From positions 1-64,000 of the forward strand of contig JAIESR010000040.1 of assembly GCA_019745775.1 (NCBI GenBank): a stretch of 64,000 bases of DNA, given 5' to 3'. Positions 53,664 through 62,994 of the stretch are shown here, in pieces (the stretch's first letter is position 1; each line of letters starts with the position of its first letter). The translations under genes and the position numbers were made by a program. Under the pieces are notes generated by a model that saw only the letters and a list, made by a program, of their open reading frames with translations, searched no databases and was not told the origin of the DNA. The stretch is from Xanthobacteraceae bacterium. Its GTDB lineage: Bacteria; Pseudomonadota; Alphaproteobacteria; Rhizobiales; Xanthobacteraceae.

Positions 53664-54512
53664 TTAGATGCTCGTCACCACTTTGCGGCCGAACGTGACC
53701 GACTCATCGATCTTGATCTTGCGGCCAAAGGGGGCGCCTTCCCCGGCAGCTGGTTTGGGGCCGAACTCAGCCGGCCCGGCTGACGTGAACTTGCCGCTGA
53801 ACGCGATCGGCTCCAGCGTCTTGCCGCTGAGCATCGCAGCTTCACCAACCACGAGATCTCCGTTGACGGTCTTGGTGCCGAACACCCGGCCGACGAAAAC
53901 CCCCTCAACGGTCTTGCTCACGAACGCCTGGGCGAACACGTCGCCATCGACGGTCTTGCGGGTGAAAGTCTGAACACCGTCGGTCGGCGTCACATCGGTG
54001 CGATGGTGCCCGCGCGGCATTCCGCGCTCGCCGCCATCGCGACCACGGCGCTGCCAACCGCGCGGCTCCTCCGTGCGGGCGAGGATCGCGAATCGACGCT
54101 TCTGTGCCTCGTCGAGGCTGCGGTAGAGCGGGTCGGTTGCCTCCGCGAGCCGCTTGAGTACGGCGCCACTCTCGGCAAGACGGGTAGCACGCTCGCGCAT
54201 GCGTTCGGCCGGATCGGTACCTTGCGGCAGGCCCTCGCGGCGCGCGTCGCGCATCTTGGTGATGCGATCGAGGCGGAATTGCTGGAGATCGCGCATGGCC
54301 TGCTCGAATGCCGGCCAATGCTTCTCCTGTTCGGGCGTCAAAGTCAGCCCTGCACGCAGTGCGGCCAGCCGTGCGGCTTGGAACGCGCGCATGTCTTCGG
54401 TGGTGGGGTGCCAGCGGCGGGCGCCATCGGAGCGTTCATCACGCTGGGCATAGGCAATGCTGGAACTCGCGATCGTAAAGGCCGCGGTCGCAGCAAAGAC
54501 GGATTTCAACAT
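53664..54512 (-). CDS. Spy/CpxP-like (LTXXQ) periplasmic protein with extra C-terminal domain
   Basis: A 282-residue exported protein: signal peptide (VFAATAAFTIASSSIAYAQ), then a helical part (about 30-165) with LTLTPEQEKHWPAFEQAMRD and LDEAQKRRFAILA, the LTxxQ signature of Spy-like chaperones. Residues about 185-282 are different: beta-type repeats built on FxxKTVxGxxF/V (TRKTVDGDVF, SKTVEGVFVG, TKTVNGDLVV) then GRKIKIDESVTFGRKV. This C-terminal half is not part of normal Spy proteins. Start at ATG 54512 with GGGAGTG upstream. Probably envelope-stress related. Confidence 0.78.
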   Translation of the reverse strand: MLKSVFAATAAFTIASSSIAYAQRDERSDGARRWHPTTEDMRAFQAARLAALRAGLTLTPEQEKHWPAFEQAMRDLQQFRLDRITKMRDARREGLPQGTDPAERMRERATRLAESGAVLKRLAEATDPLYRSLDEAQKRRFAILARTEEPRGWQRRGRDGGERGMPRGHHRTDVTPTDGVQTFTRKTVDGDVFAQAFVSKTVEGVFVGRVFGTKTVNGDLVVGEAAMLSGKTLEPIAFSGKFTSAGPAEFGPKPAAGEGAPFGRKIKIDESVTFGRKVVTSI

Positions 54513-54594
54513 TGGACACTCCCAGACGGTCCCATTGTTGTCGGAATGCAATAGTAATCCGCCGGCGGCTAGAGGCAAATTAAAGTTTGGAAAC

Positions 54595-54612
54595 CATTAC
54601 TGACAAGTAATG
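54595..54612. promoter_or_regulatory. inverted repeat, possible operator
   Basis: CATTACT-(gaca)-AGTAATG, a perfect 7-base inverted repeat 83 bases upstream of the Spy-like gene start and 235 bases from the divergent TAXI receptor gene. Stretches of A/T surround it. A two-component or repressor site is possible. Confidence 0.4.
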
Positions 54613-54846
54613 TTGATGTATAAGCATCCTAAATTGCCCAGCTACTCTACTGATTTTTGGCGATCGAACCATCTGTAAGGCTTTCGTAGCGCGACAGAAG
54701 GCCGCGATAAGCCAAGTCCCCGCCAGAGCCGGTTTTTCATTGTACGGCTCCGCAGAGACAGTTGGCAGATGCGGCCAATGTCGGCGATGATGGCCAAAAG
54801 ACGGGACACCAGAAAAGTACTGCACGGGGAAACGCAGGAGGACGCC

Positions 54847-55896
54847 ATGCGAGGTTCACGAAAATTCAATTTGACGCTGATGGCGACAGCCGCCGCGTTC
54901 ACCGGCGTGTTTACGATGTCCGCCATCAAGCCTGCGGACGCACAGAGGAAATCGATCCGCTGGGCAACCGCAAGCGTCGACACTTATGGCTACAAGGTCG
55001 CCGCCTCGTTGACCAAGATGGTCGAAGAAGCGCTCGGCGGCGAGTACACCGTCACCGTCAATCCGTATCCGCAGACCACCGGCGCCGGTAAGGCCGCAAT
55101 GGATGGCAATGCCGAGGTCGGCTACACCGCCGACATCGGCATGCGCGAAATCTATGACCAAACCTCCGGCTTTAAGGGCTACACGGCCGCCAAGGGCCGG
55201 CTGGTGCACACCTGGTACGCCTATCCGATGGAATCGTTCATGGCGACGACAGTGCCGCGCGCCGAAAAGATGAAATGCTTGCGCGACTTCGGCGGTCAGC
55301 CGGTGTTTTATACCCCCGCCGGGTTCATGAACTGGCTGAACTTCCAGCGTATGTTCAAGGCGCTCAACTACAACTTCAAGCACGTTCAGATCGATCCGAA
55401 GACGCAGTCGGACGCGTTGCAAGCCGGCACCATCGTTGGCTCGGTCGCCTATACGGTCTCCGGCACGTCGCTGGCGCCGTATTGGAAAGAAACCGAGATC
55501 CGCATGGATAGTCGCGTCGTCAATCCATGTCCGGATGAGGTGGAGAAGCTCAAGGGCGCTGGCATGCAGGTCGTATCGCTCGATCCGAAGGGCGCCTTCA
55601 CCAAGAATGTGGGTGTCAGCGAAATCCTCGGCGTACCGATCCTGTTCGCTTACAACGTTCGGTCCGATATGCCGGAAGACGTCGTCTACAAAATGCTGAA
55701 CGCCTTCTATCAGAACCGCGCAAAGCTCGCGTCGGTCGATTCCGGCTTCAGCGCGCTGGCAAAGGACTTCATGGGCATGCAGGTGGCGGGCATCACCGCC
55801 AATCCGGACGTCCCGGTCCATGCCGGCCTTGCCAAGCTCCTGAAGGAGCACAAGGCCTGGAACGACAAGTGGAAGGTCGCCGGCAGCGGCAGCTGA
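54847..55896 (+). CDS. TAXI-family TRAP transporter solute receptor
   Basis: A 349-residue periplasmic receptor: signal peptide (RGSRKFNLTLMATAAAFTG, ending ADAQ), WATASVDTYGYKVAASLTKM, NPYPQTTGAGKAAMDGNAEV and YTADIGMREIYDQ. ATG 54847 has AGGAGG eight bases upstream; the longer frame from 54769 lacks one. It directly precedes the fused TRAP permease and is its likely partner. A strong hairpin separates the two genes. Ligand unknown. Confidence 0.9.
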   Translation: MRGSRKFNLTLMATAAAFTGVFTMSAIKPADAQRKSIRWATASVDTYGYKVAASLTKMVEEALGGEYTVTVNPYPQTTGAGKAAMDGNAEVGYTADIGMREIYDQTSGFKGYTAAKGRLVHTWYAYPMESFMATTVPRAEKMKCLRDFGGQPVFYTPAGFMNWLNFQRMFKALNYNFKHVQIDPKTQSDALQAGTIVGSVAYTVSGTSLAPYWKETEIRMDSRVVNPCPDEVEKLKGAGMQVVSLDPKGAFTKNVGVSEILGVPILFAYNVRSDMPEDVVYKMLNAFYQNRAKLASVDSGFSALAKDFMGMQVAGITANPDVPVHAGLAKLLKEHKAWNDKWKVAGSGS

Positions 55897-55915
55897 CGAT
55901 GTCGAGCTGAGGTAT

Positions 55916-55960
55916 GGGGCGGGTGCCGGCGCGTTCTCGCACCGGCACCCGCCCCGTTTT
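55916..55960 (+). terminator. intercistronic terminator/stabiliser hairpin
   Basis: GGGGCGGGTGCCGG-(12)-CCGGCACCCGCCCC followed by GTTTT, between the receptor stop (55896) and the permease start (55982). A partial terminator here would give more receptor than permease transcript, the usual stoichiometry for binding-protein transporters. Confidence 0.8.
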
Positions 55961-55981
55961 GCGACTTTCGGGGGAGCGAAC

Positions 55982-57997
55982 ATGACGCGCGCGAATCTCG
56001 CGAGCCTGGTGACGCTGCGAAACACGATCTTCGTCTTCGCGCTGATCCAGACCGTCTGGCTGGTCTGGTATTTCTGGACCGGCGCGGGCGGCCCCCAGGA
56101 GCTCGTGGCGCATGTGATGTCGATCGCGCTGACGCTCCAGATCCTGTTCATGTATCAGGATGGCGACCTCTACAAATTCCTGCCGCGCATCGCCAACCAC
56201 ATCGTCGTCGCGATCTACGTCGGCATCTGTGCCTACGCATTCATCCATTTCTATCGTGAATTCGAGGAGATCGCGATCTGGCGGCAAGGCTCGTACACCA
56301 CGCAGGACTACATCGTCGGCCTTTTGATGTTCCTGCTGGTGATGGAGCTGTCGCGGCTTGCGCATCCGGTGCTGTTTTGGACCAACGTCATTCTCGTTGT
56401 CTACACGCTATGGGGCTATCTCAGCCCACTCGATTTCTTCTGGCATCCCGGGACGACTTGGTACCGCGTGGTCACCTCGTCAACCGTCGAGCTCTCGACC
56501 GGCATCTACGGGATTTACGGCCAGCTCGCGCTGACTTTGATCGCCGCATTCCTTCTGATCGCCGGCGTTGCCAATGGCTTCGACGCGCAGCGCGCTATGA
56601 TCGCCGTGATGCGGATCATCGCCGGCCGTTCGAGGCAGATGGTGCCGCAAACGGCGGTGCTGGGATCGAGCGCGATTGGCATGATTTCCGGCTCCGGCTC
56701 CGCCAACGCCGCGGTCGTCGGCACCATCACGATCCCGCTGATGATGCGTTACGGCGTGCCCGGCACCTTCGCGGCCGCGGTCGAGACCGCCGCATCCATG
56801 GGCGGCCTCCTCATGCCGCCGATGATGGGCGTCGGCGCCTTCCTGATGTCCGAATTCCTGGGCGTGCCGTACTGGGACGTGGTGCTGCGCGGCTTCGCGC
56901 TCGCCTTCGTCTATTACGTGTCGGTCGGCACCGCCGTCTATCTGCTGTGCGTGCGGCTGCTCCCCCGCGATGCTGTTGAGGCGCCGAAGGTTCCGCCTTA
57001 CGACAAGATCAAGACGTCGATCTTCTTCTCGACCGTGCTGTTCCTGCTCTACCTGATGGGCTTTGTCGGCATGGGCGAGCTGCGGGCTGCCGTCTACACC
57101 GCGGGACTGATGCTCTCGCTGCTGATCGCCGTGTTCCTTTATTTCAAGTACGTGCTGAAGGATCCGCAGGTCGCGCAGGAAACGTTGTTTGGAAATCTGC
57201 GGCGTTCGATCGAGACGCACGCCGAAATGACGTCCTATCTTACTCTTCTACTGGCGACACTCGGCATCATGATCGGGCTCTTCACGGTCACCGGTTTCAT
57301 CAACCGGATGGGCGCGATGCTGATCGATCTCGGCGCCTGGAACGTCGTCGCCATGATCTTCATGGCCTATATTTTCGGATGGCTGGCTGGCGCTGGACTG
57401 CCGCCAACCGCGACCTACATTATCGGTGCGGTCGTGATCGTACGCCCGCTCCAGGAGCTCGGCATCAATCCCTGGATTGCGCACTTCTTCGTGTTCCTGA
57501 TGTCCGTGTGGGGCGAGCTGTCGCCGCCAACGTCACTGACCGCCGCGGTGTCCGCGCGCATCGCCAACGCTTCATTCCTGCGCACGATGTGGGAAGCGCT
57601 GAAGATCTGTCTGCCGATCACGTTGATGACGTTCGCGATCTTCACCCGGCCCAATATGGTGGTGAACCCGGGCTGGCTGCAGATCGCGGATACAATGCTG
57701 GTGTTGATCTCGACTTGCGGCATCACCTTCGCGATGTTCGGCCGCTATCTCGATCAAAAAGCCGCCGACATTGCCCTGCGCTGCCTGCTGGCGGCAGTAT
57801 CGCTGTTCTGCATGTTCCATCCCGACATGACGATGTCAGCCATCGCCGCTGCCCTGGTAATTCCCGCGTTCGCAGTCGGCGTGTGGCGGCACCGGATCAT
57901 CGCGGCTCCGAAAGCGGCCGCGCCGCCCACCGAAGGCTCAGCGCCTTCGACCGACCTGTCGAAGCTGGTTGTCGAGGCGCGGCGAGATATCGGATAG
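55982..57997 (+). CDS. TRAP transporter fused permease (TAXI type)
   Basis: A 671-residue inner-membrane protein with many hydrophobic helices. It combines a small N-terminal four-helix (DctQ-like) part with the large DctM-like part. Diagnostic blocks are ISGSGSANAAVVGTITIPLM, AAVETAASMGGLLMPPMMGV, GAGLPPTATYIIGAVVIV and WGELSPPTSLTAAVSARIAN. It imports an organic anion with Na+ or H+. Operon with the TAXI receptor. It is the only transporter permease in the window that could serve the receptors. Confidence 0.93.
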   Translation: MTRANLASLVTLRNTIFVFALIQTVWLVWYFWTGAGGPQELVAHVMSIALTLQILFMYQDGDLYKFLPRIANHIVVAIYVGICAYAFIHFYREFEEIAIWRQGSYTTQDYIVGLLMFLLVMELSRLAHPVLFWTNVILVVYTLWGYLSPLDFFWHPGTTWYRVVTSSTVELSTGIYGIYGQLALTLIAAFLLIAGVANGFDAQRAMIAVMRIIAGRSRQMVPQTAVLGSSAIGMISGSGSANAAVVGTITIPLMMRYGVPGTFAAAVETAASMGGLLMPPMMGVGAFLMSEFLGVPYWDVVLRGFALAFVYYVSVGTAVYLLCVRLLPRDAVEAPKVPPYDKIKTSIFFSTVLFLLYLMGFVGMGELRAAVYTAGLMLSLLIAVFLYFKYVLKDPQVAQETLFGNLRRSIETHAEMTSYLTLLLATLGIMIGLFTVTGFINRMGAMLIDLGAWNVVAMIFMAYIFGWLAGAGLPPTATYIIGAVVIVRPLQELGINPWIAHFFVFLMSVWGELSPPTSLTAAVSARIANASFLRTMWEALKICLPITLMTFAIFTRPNMVVNPGWLQIADTMLVLISTCGITFAMFGRYLDQKAADIALRCLLAAVSLFCMFHPDMTMSAIAAALVIPAFAVGVWRHRIIAAPKAAAPPTEGSAPSTDLSKLVVEARRDIG

Positions 57998-58112
57998 CGG
58001 ACCACGGCGTGAAAAATTTTCGCGCCTGCCGGCTGAACCTTTCTCCAGCTGCTGCGTCTAATGTTCATTCCGAGGCCAAGAGCTGACCCCCCGCAGCCCG
58101 CCTCGTTGAGTT

Positions 58113-58151
58113 GAGCCCGGCGCGTCCCCCCCGCGCCGGGCTCCTTTTCTT
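58113..58151 (+). terminator. intrinsic terminator of TRAP operon
   Basis: GAGCCCGGCGCG and CGCGCCGGGCTC form a perfect 12-base stem around a C-rich loop, followed by CTTTTCTTTTCT. About 115 bases after the permease stop. Confidence 0.9.
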
Positions 58152-58173
58152 TTCTCAGATCGATGCGACAACA

Positions 58174-58208
58174 AAAAGGAAGGACCCCGCAGCGAACCAC
58201 GGGGCCCC
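58174..58208 (-). terminator. intrinsic terminator of leuA
   Basis: On the minus strand GGCCCCGTGG-(ttcg)-CTGCGGGGTCC is followed by TTCCTTTTTG, 18 bases beyond the leuA stop. UUCG-type loop and U-run are typical of a Rho-independent terminator. Confidence 0.8.
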
Positions 58209-58225
58209 TGTATGTCATTTAATGC

Positions 58226-59809
<1,584 letters not shown>

Positions 59810-59908
59810 GGCTAAGGTCCTTCTCGTCGTTGGCGCCCTCATCTCGGGGCGCTCAAGGGGTTCCGATGGCTTCCGGCAAATCCCCTGAGTGCCCAGGCGC
59901 GAACGCCC
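59810..59908 (-). promoter_or_regulatory. leuA attenuator region
   Basis: Between leader peptide and leuA, CTCAGGGG (from the minus strand) can pair with CCCCTTGAG about 25 bases later, and GCGCCC-(cgagatga)-GGGCGC forms another stem next to the leuA ribosome site. Alternative pairings around the Leu codons would allow attenuation; the exact terminator needs folding. Confidence 0.5.
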
Positions 59909-60022
59909 TCAAGGCCCCCAGGGGACGCTAAGGAGCAGGAGCCCGCCGAGAATGAAGGCAGCGTCGGGGCGGGCCTGTCCGGCCCCCCGGTTGATCGCGC
60001 GGCTATCGCGGCTGATCGGCAT
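59909..60022 (-). CDS. leucine leader peptide of leuA
   Basis: The minus-strand ATG at 60022, preceded by GAGGGAAGCG, encodes 37 residues: MPISRDSRAINRGAGQARPD, then AAFILGGLLLLSVPWGP and a TGA. Four consecutive Leu codons (CTC CTG CTC CTT) plus an Ile-Leu just before them would stall ribosomes when charged tRNA-Leu is scarce. Stop at 59909-59911, 99 bases before leuA. It fits the leader-peptide attenuators described for leuA in alphaproteobacteria. Confidence 0.7.
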   Translation of the reverse strand: MPISRDSRAINRGAGQARPDAAFILGGLLLLSVPWGP

Positions 60023-60102
60023 CGCTTCCCTCAACGCGTCCAAAGGCCTCTTGCCTCCAGACTTTAGCCCACCAAAGGTCGCAGAATACGGTGAATTCCG
60101 CG

Positions 60103-61110
60103 TTAATCCCTATGTAGGGCCGGCGCCGTTGTAGCGGAAGATAGCCGCTTCACGCAAGGTGGCGGGCTGGCGGCAGCCGCGCGTGCCAGCACGGGCCCAT
60201 TAGCCCGCTGGTAGCCAGTCACAAAGGCAGCATTGAGCCGCGCGCGATAGTAGGCGATCAAATGGTCTTCGCGGCGCGACCAGGCATAGCGGAAAAGCGA
60301 CCTCAACGCCTTCAACCGCAAACGCCGCCGCGGTTGGCGTAACACGTTATGCCATGGCTGATGGCCGCCGTATTTCCGGTCGAACACGGCCGCCCCCTCG
60401 CCCGCTTCGAGCATGGACCGGCGCCGGTCGCGCATGGTGATGTTGTGGTCATGCTCGGCAGCAACGCCCACATAGGATGATTTCATGCCCCGCGCGCTCA
60501 GCCGACAGCCCAGTTCGAAGTCGTCCCAGGCATGAGCCGGGAAGTTCTCGTCGAACAGACCGGTTTCGAGAAGAAAATCGCGTTTGATCGAACAGTGCGC
60601 GATGTAAAAAAAATTCTCTGGCACCGATGTCATGTCGTGACGGAATGGAGCACCAAATAGCTCGCCACTCTGTTCCAGCCAGGTGATGAACCGTGACCGC
60701 AACGCCGGCGGGACCAGTAATGAACCTGCACCCACCCGGTTGCGTTCCGGATTCTCCTGGTGAAATCGAAGGTGGACCTCCGCCGTGTCTCGCGGGGCAA
60801 TGGCATCGTGCGCGAACAGAAGGATGATGCGCGCCTGCGCCAGTCTGACGCCGCCGTTGATTGCGGTGGCACGCCCCCCTTTAGATACTCGCTCGTATCG
60901 CAATTGGAGCCGAGGATCCTTCCGTGCATGAGCGCGCTCGAGTTCCCGGCGTAAATCCAGTACGTGGCAGGAATCAGCGAAGACGATCTCGTAGTCCGAC
61001 GGCGATAGTGTCTGATCTACGAGGGAATCCACATGCCGCCCGAAATCCTCGGCGTGGTCATGCATCGCGACCACAAAGCTGATCTTCGGAACGGTAGGAA
61101 TGCCGTCCAT
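60103..61110 (-). CDS. family 2 glycosyltransferase
   Basis: A 335-residue GT-A protein: ISFVVAMHDHAEDFGRHVDS, YEIVFADSCHVLDL, KGGRATAINGGVRLAQARII (nucleotide-sugar region) and FDENFPAHAWDDFELGCRLS, the catalytic ED-type motif. C-terminal part is Arg-rich. It is not linked to other glycan genes except the LtaS-type sulfatase at 63 kb. Acceptor and donor unknown. Confidence 0.82.
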   Translation of the reverse strand: MDGIPTVPKISFVVAMHDHAEDFGRHVDSLVDQTLSPSDYEIVFADSCHVLDLRRELERAHARKDPRLQLRYERVSKGGRATAINGGVRLAQARIILLFAHDAIAPRDTAEVHLRFHQENPERNRVGAGSLLVPPALRSRFITWLEQSGELFGAPFRHDMTSVPENFFYIAHCSIKRDFLLETGLFDENFPAHAWDDFELGCRLSARGMKSSYVGVAAEHDHNITMRDRRRSMLEAGEGAAVFDRKYGGHQPWHNVLRQPRRRLRLKALRSLFRYAWSRREDHLIAYYRARLNAAFVTGYQRANGPVLARAAAASPPPCVKRLSSATTAPALHRD

Positions 61111-61272
61111 CGGAGTACTTCCAAAGCTACAAGCTACAGTAGAATCAGACTAATCGATTTTCGCTTGTGGCGCTAACGTGCGACACGGGCGCACGCATCC
61201 GACCTGCTGGATAGTTGCCGCACACAGTCTGCGTACTGCTCAAGCGCGAGCCGCCACAGCAGGCCGGCGCCT

Positions 61273-62199
61273 TCATGAAGCAGTACGGCCTGCGTTGCGA
61301 TCCTTGACGCGGCCCGGCGGCCCCTCCGTCGCCAGGGCCGCCCTGATTGCCTGCATCTCTTTGAGTCCCGCGGGGTCGACCTTCGGATACTTCAAATCGA
61401 GCTGCGAAAGCTCATCGACGATCGCTCGCGCCACAACCAACCGCGCGAACGGCTTGCTGTCCGCCGGCACGACGTACCACGGCGCGTAGCCGCGGCTCGT
61501 CTCGCGGATCGCGTCCTCGTAGGCCGCCATGTACTTGTCCCAGAGCTTACGCTCCGCGATGTCGCCGGCGTTGAATTTCCAGCGCTTTGCAGGCTCGTCG
61601 AGGCGAGCCAGAAGGCGCTCACGCTGTTCTTCGCGCGAGATATGCAGGAAAAATTTGAGGACGATGGTGCCGTTGCGGGCAAGATGCCGCTCGAAGCCGC
61701 GGATGCTCTTGTAGCGATGCTTCCAGATCGTCTTGCCCGCGAGGTCCTCCGGAAGCTTCTGCTTGGCGAGCAGTTCGGGATGGACGCGCACCACCAGGAC
61801 TTCCTCGTAGTGCGAGCGGTTGAAGATGCCGATGCGCCCGCGCTCGGGCAGCCGAATTGCCGAACGCCACAAGAAGTCGTGATCGATCTCCTCCGCGCTC
61901 GGCGCCTTGAACGAATGCACGATGCAACCTTGCGGATTGACCCCGGCCATGACGTGCTTGATGACCCCGTCCTTACCGGCGGTGTCCATGCCCTGCAGCA
62001 CGATCAACAGTGACCACTTGTCTTCGGCAAAGAGCCGTTCCTGCATCTCGGCGAGACGCTCGGCGTCCTTCTTGAGCAGGTCCTCGATGGTGTCCTTGTC
62101 TAGTTTCAGCCCAGCAGTGTCGGAGGTCTTGAAGTCGGCCAAGCGAAACCGATCCGGCTTGTCGATGCGGTAGCGGTCGATCACTTTCGAAGGCAGCAT
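61273..62199 (-). CDS. polyphosphate kinase 2 family protein
   Basis: A 308-residue PPK2-family phosphotransferase. It has LLIVLQGMDTAGKDGVIKHV (Walker A), PSAEEIDHDFLWR and GRIGIFNRSHYEEVLVVRVH (Walker B and lid), then the RYKSIRGFERHL region and a WYVVPAD segment. It transfers phosphate between polyphosphate and nucleotides. The ATG at 62199 has GGAG five bases upstream and starts one base after the stop of the NUDIX-like gene; a GTG 15 bases earlier would overlap it. The two genes are tightly coupled. Confidence 0.92.
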   Translation of the reverse strand: MLPSKVIDRYRIDKPDRFRLADFKTSDTAGLKLDKDTIEDLLKKDAERLAEMQERLFAEDKWSLLIVLQGMDTAGKDGVIKHVMAGVNPQGCIVHSFKAPSAEEIDHDFLWRSAIRLPERGRIGIFNRSHYEEVLVVRVHPELLAKQKLPEDLAGKTIWKHRYKSIRGFERHLARNGTIVLKFFLHISREEQRERLLARLDEPAKRWKFNAGDIAERKLWDKYMAAYEDAIRETSRGYAPWYVVPADSKPFARLVVARAIVDELSQLDLKYPKVDPAGLKEMQAIRAALATEGPPGRVKDRNAGRTAS

Positions 62200-62200
62200 G

Positions 62201-62929
62201 TCAGCTCCGTTCACTATCGAGAAAATTGATACGATCCAGGAACGTCGTCACGAAACGTGGCATCATCGGATCGAAGTCGCTTCGCGAGCGCACAATTCGG
62301 ACATCCGCAAGCTCGGGCGCCACTTCGCGCGCAAGATGCCGGAGAATGCGTTGGCGCAAGGCTTCTGCAGTATCGCGCGCCCGCAGCACCTTCATGAGCG
62401 CGACACGCGGCCCGTCGATCACACAGTGCCAGCCGTCGTCCGCCACGAAATCCCCGATACCGAGCCCCGTTTCCTCGGCGACCTCACGAATCACACTACT
62501 TGCCAGGTCGACCCCTCCGTCAACCACATCGTCAGGGTCTGGCGTTCCCGCGGGAAAGTAGATCTTGCCGCTCGCCGACGTTTGCGGCGCCATCACACCC
62601 ATGATCCAACCACCGTCGCTTGCGCACAACGCGCCCATGGAAAAGCAATTGGTGACGCCGGTTTCCGGAAAACCCCAATCGCGCCACGCCATGAAGCTCG
62701 CAAAATCGGTTTGCAGGAACGCGCCCTCCAGGACACCGCGCTCGAAGCGATGACGGTGCATCATCAAGACCTGACCATTCCAGATTCCTGGGCGCTTTTC
62801 CCGAGCCCGCTCGAAATGAACATCAATCTCTGCACGCCGCTCGGCCGCAAACGGCCACGGCTGAGGCGCGTAGACCAGATTCAGCCGGCTCAGCTCATAC
62901 ACCAAACCGGCGGCATTTCCAGGCGTCAT
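62201..62929 (-). CDS. NUDIX-like hydrolase
   Basis: A 242-residue protein. Residues about 120-155 contain FPAGTPDPDDVVDGGVDLAS and VIREVAEETGLG, a NUDIX box (RExxEExG intact). The N-terminal region (LVYAPQPWPFAAERRAEIDV) is not standard. Substrate could be a nucleoside diphosphate derivative or dinucleotide polyphosphate. Immediate coupling to PPK2 suggests linked phosphoanhydride metabolism, which is inference. Confidence 0.78.
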   Translation of the reverse strand: MTPGNAAGLVYELSRLNLVYAPQPWPFAAERRAEIDVHFERAREKRPGIWNGQVLMMHRHRFERGVLEGAFLQTDFASFMAWRDWGFPETGVTNCFSMGALCASDGGWIMGVMAPQTSASGKIYFPAGTPDPDDVVDGGVDLASSVIREVAEETGLGIGDFVADDGWHCVIDGPRVALMKVLRARDTAEALRQRILRHLAREVAPELADVRIVRSRSDFDPMMPRFVTTFLDRINFLDSERS

Positions 62930-62994
62930 GAATGAGTCCGCTCAACGTACACACGGACTTTATGCACCAAAGTAGGAACCATAGGCGAGAGGGA

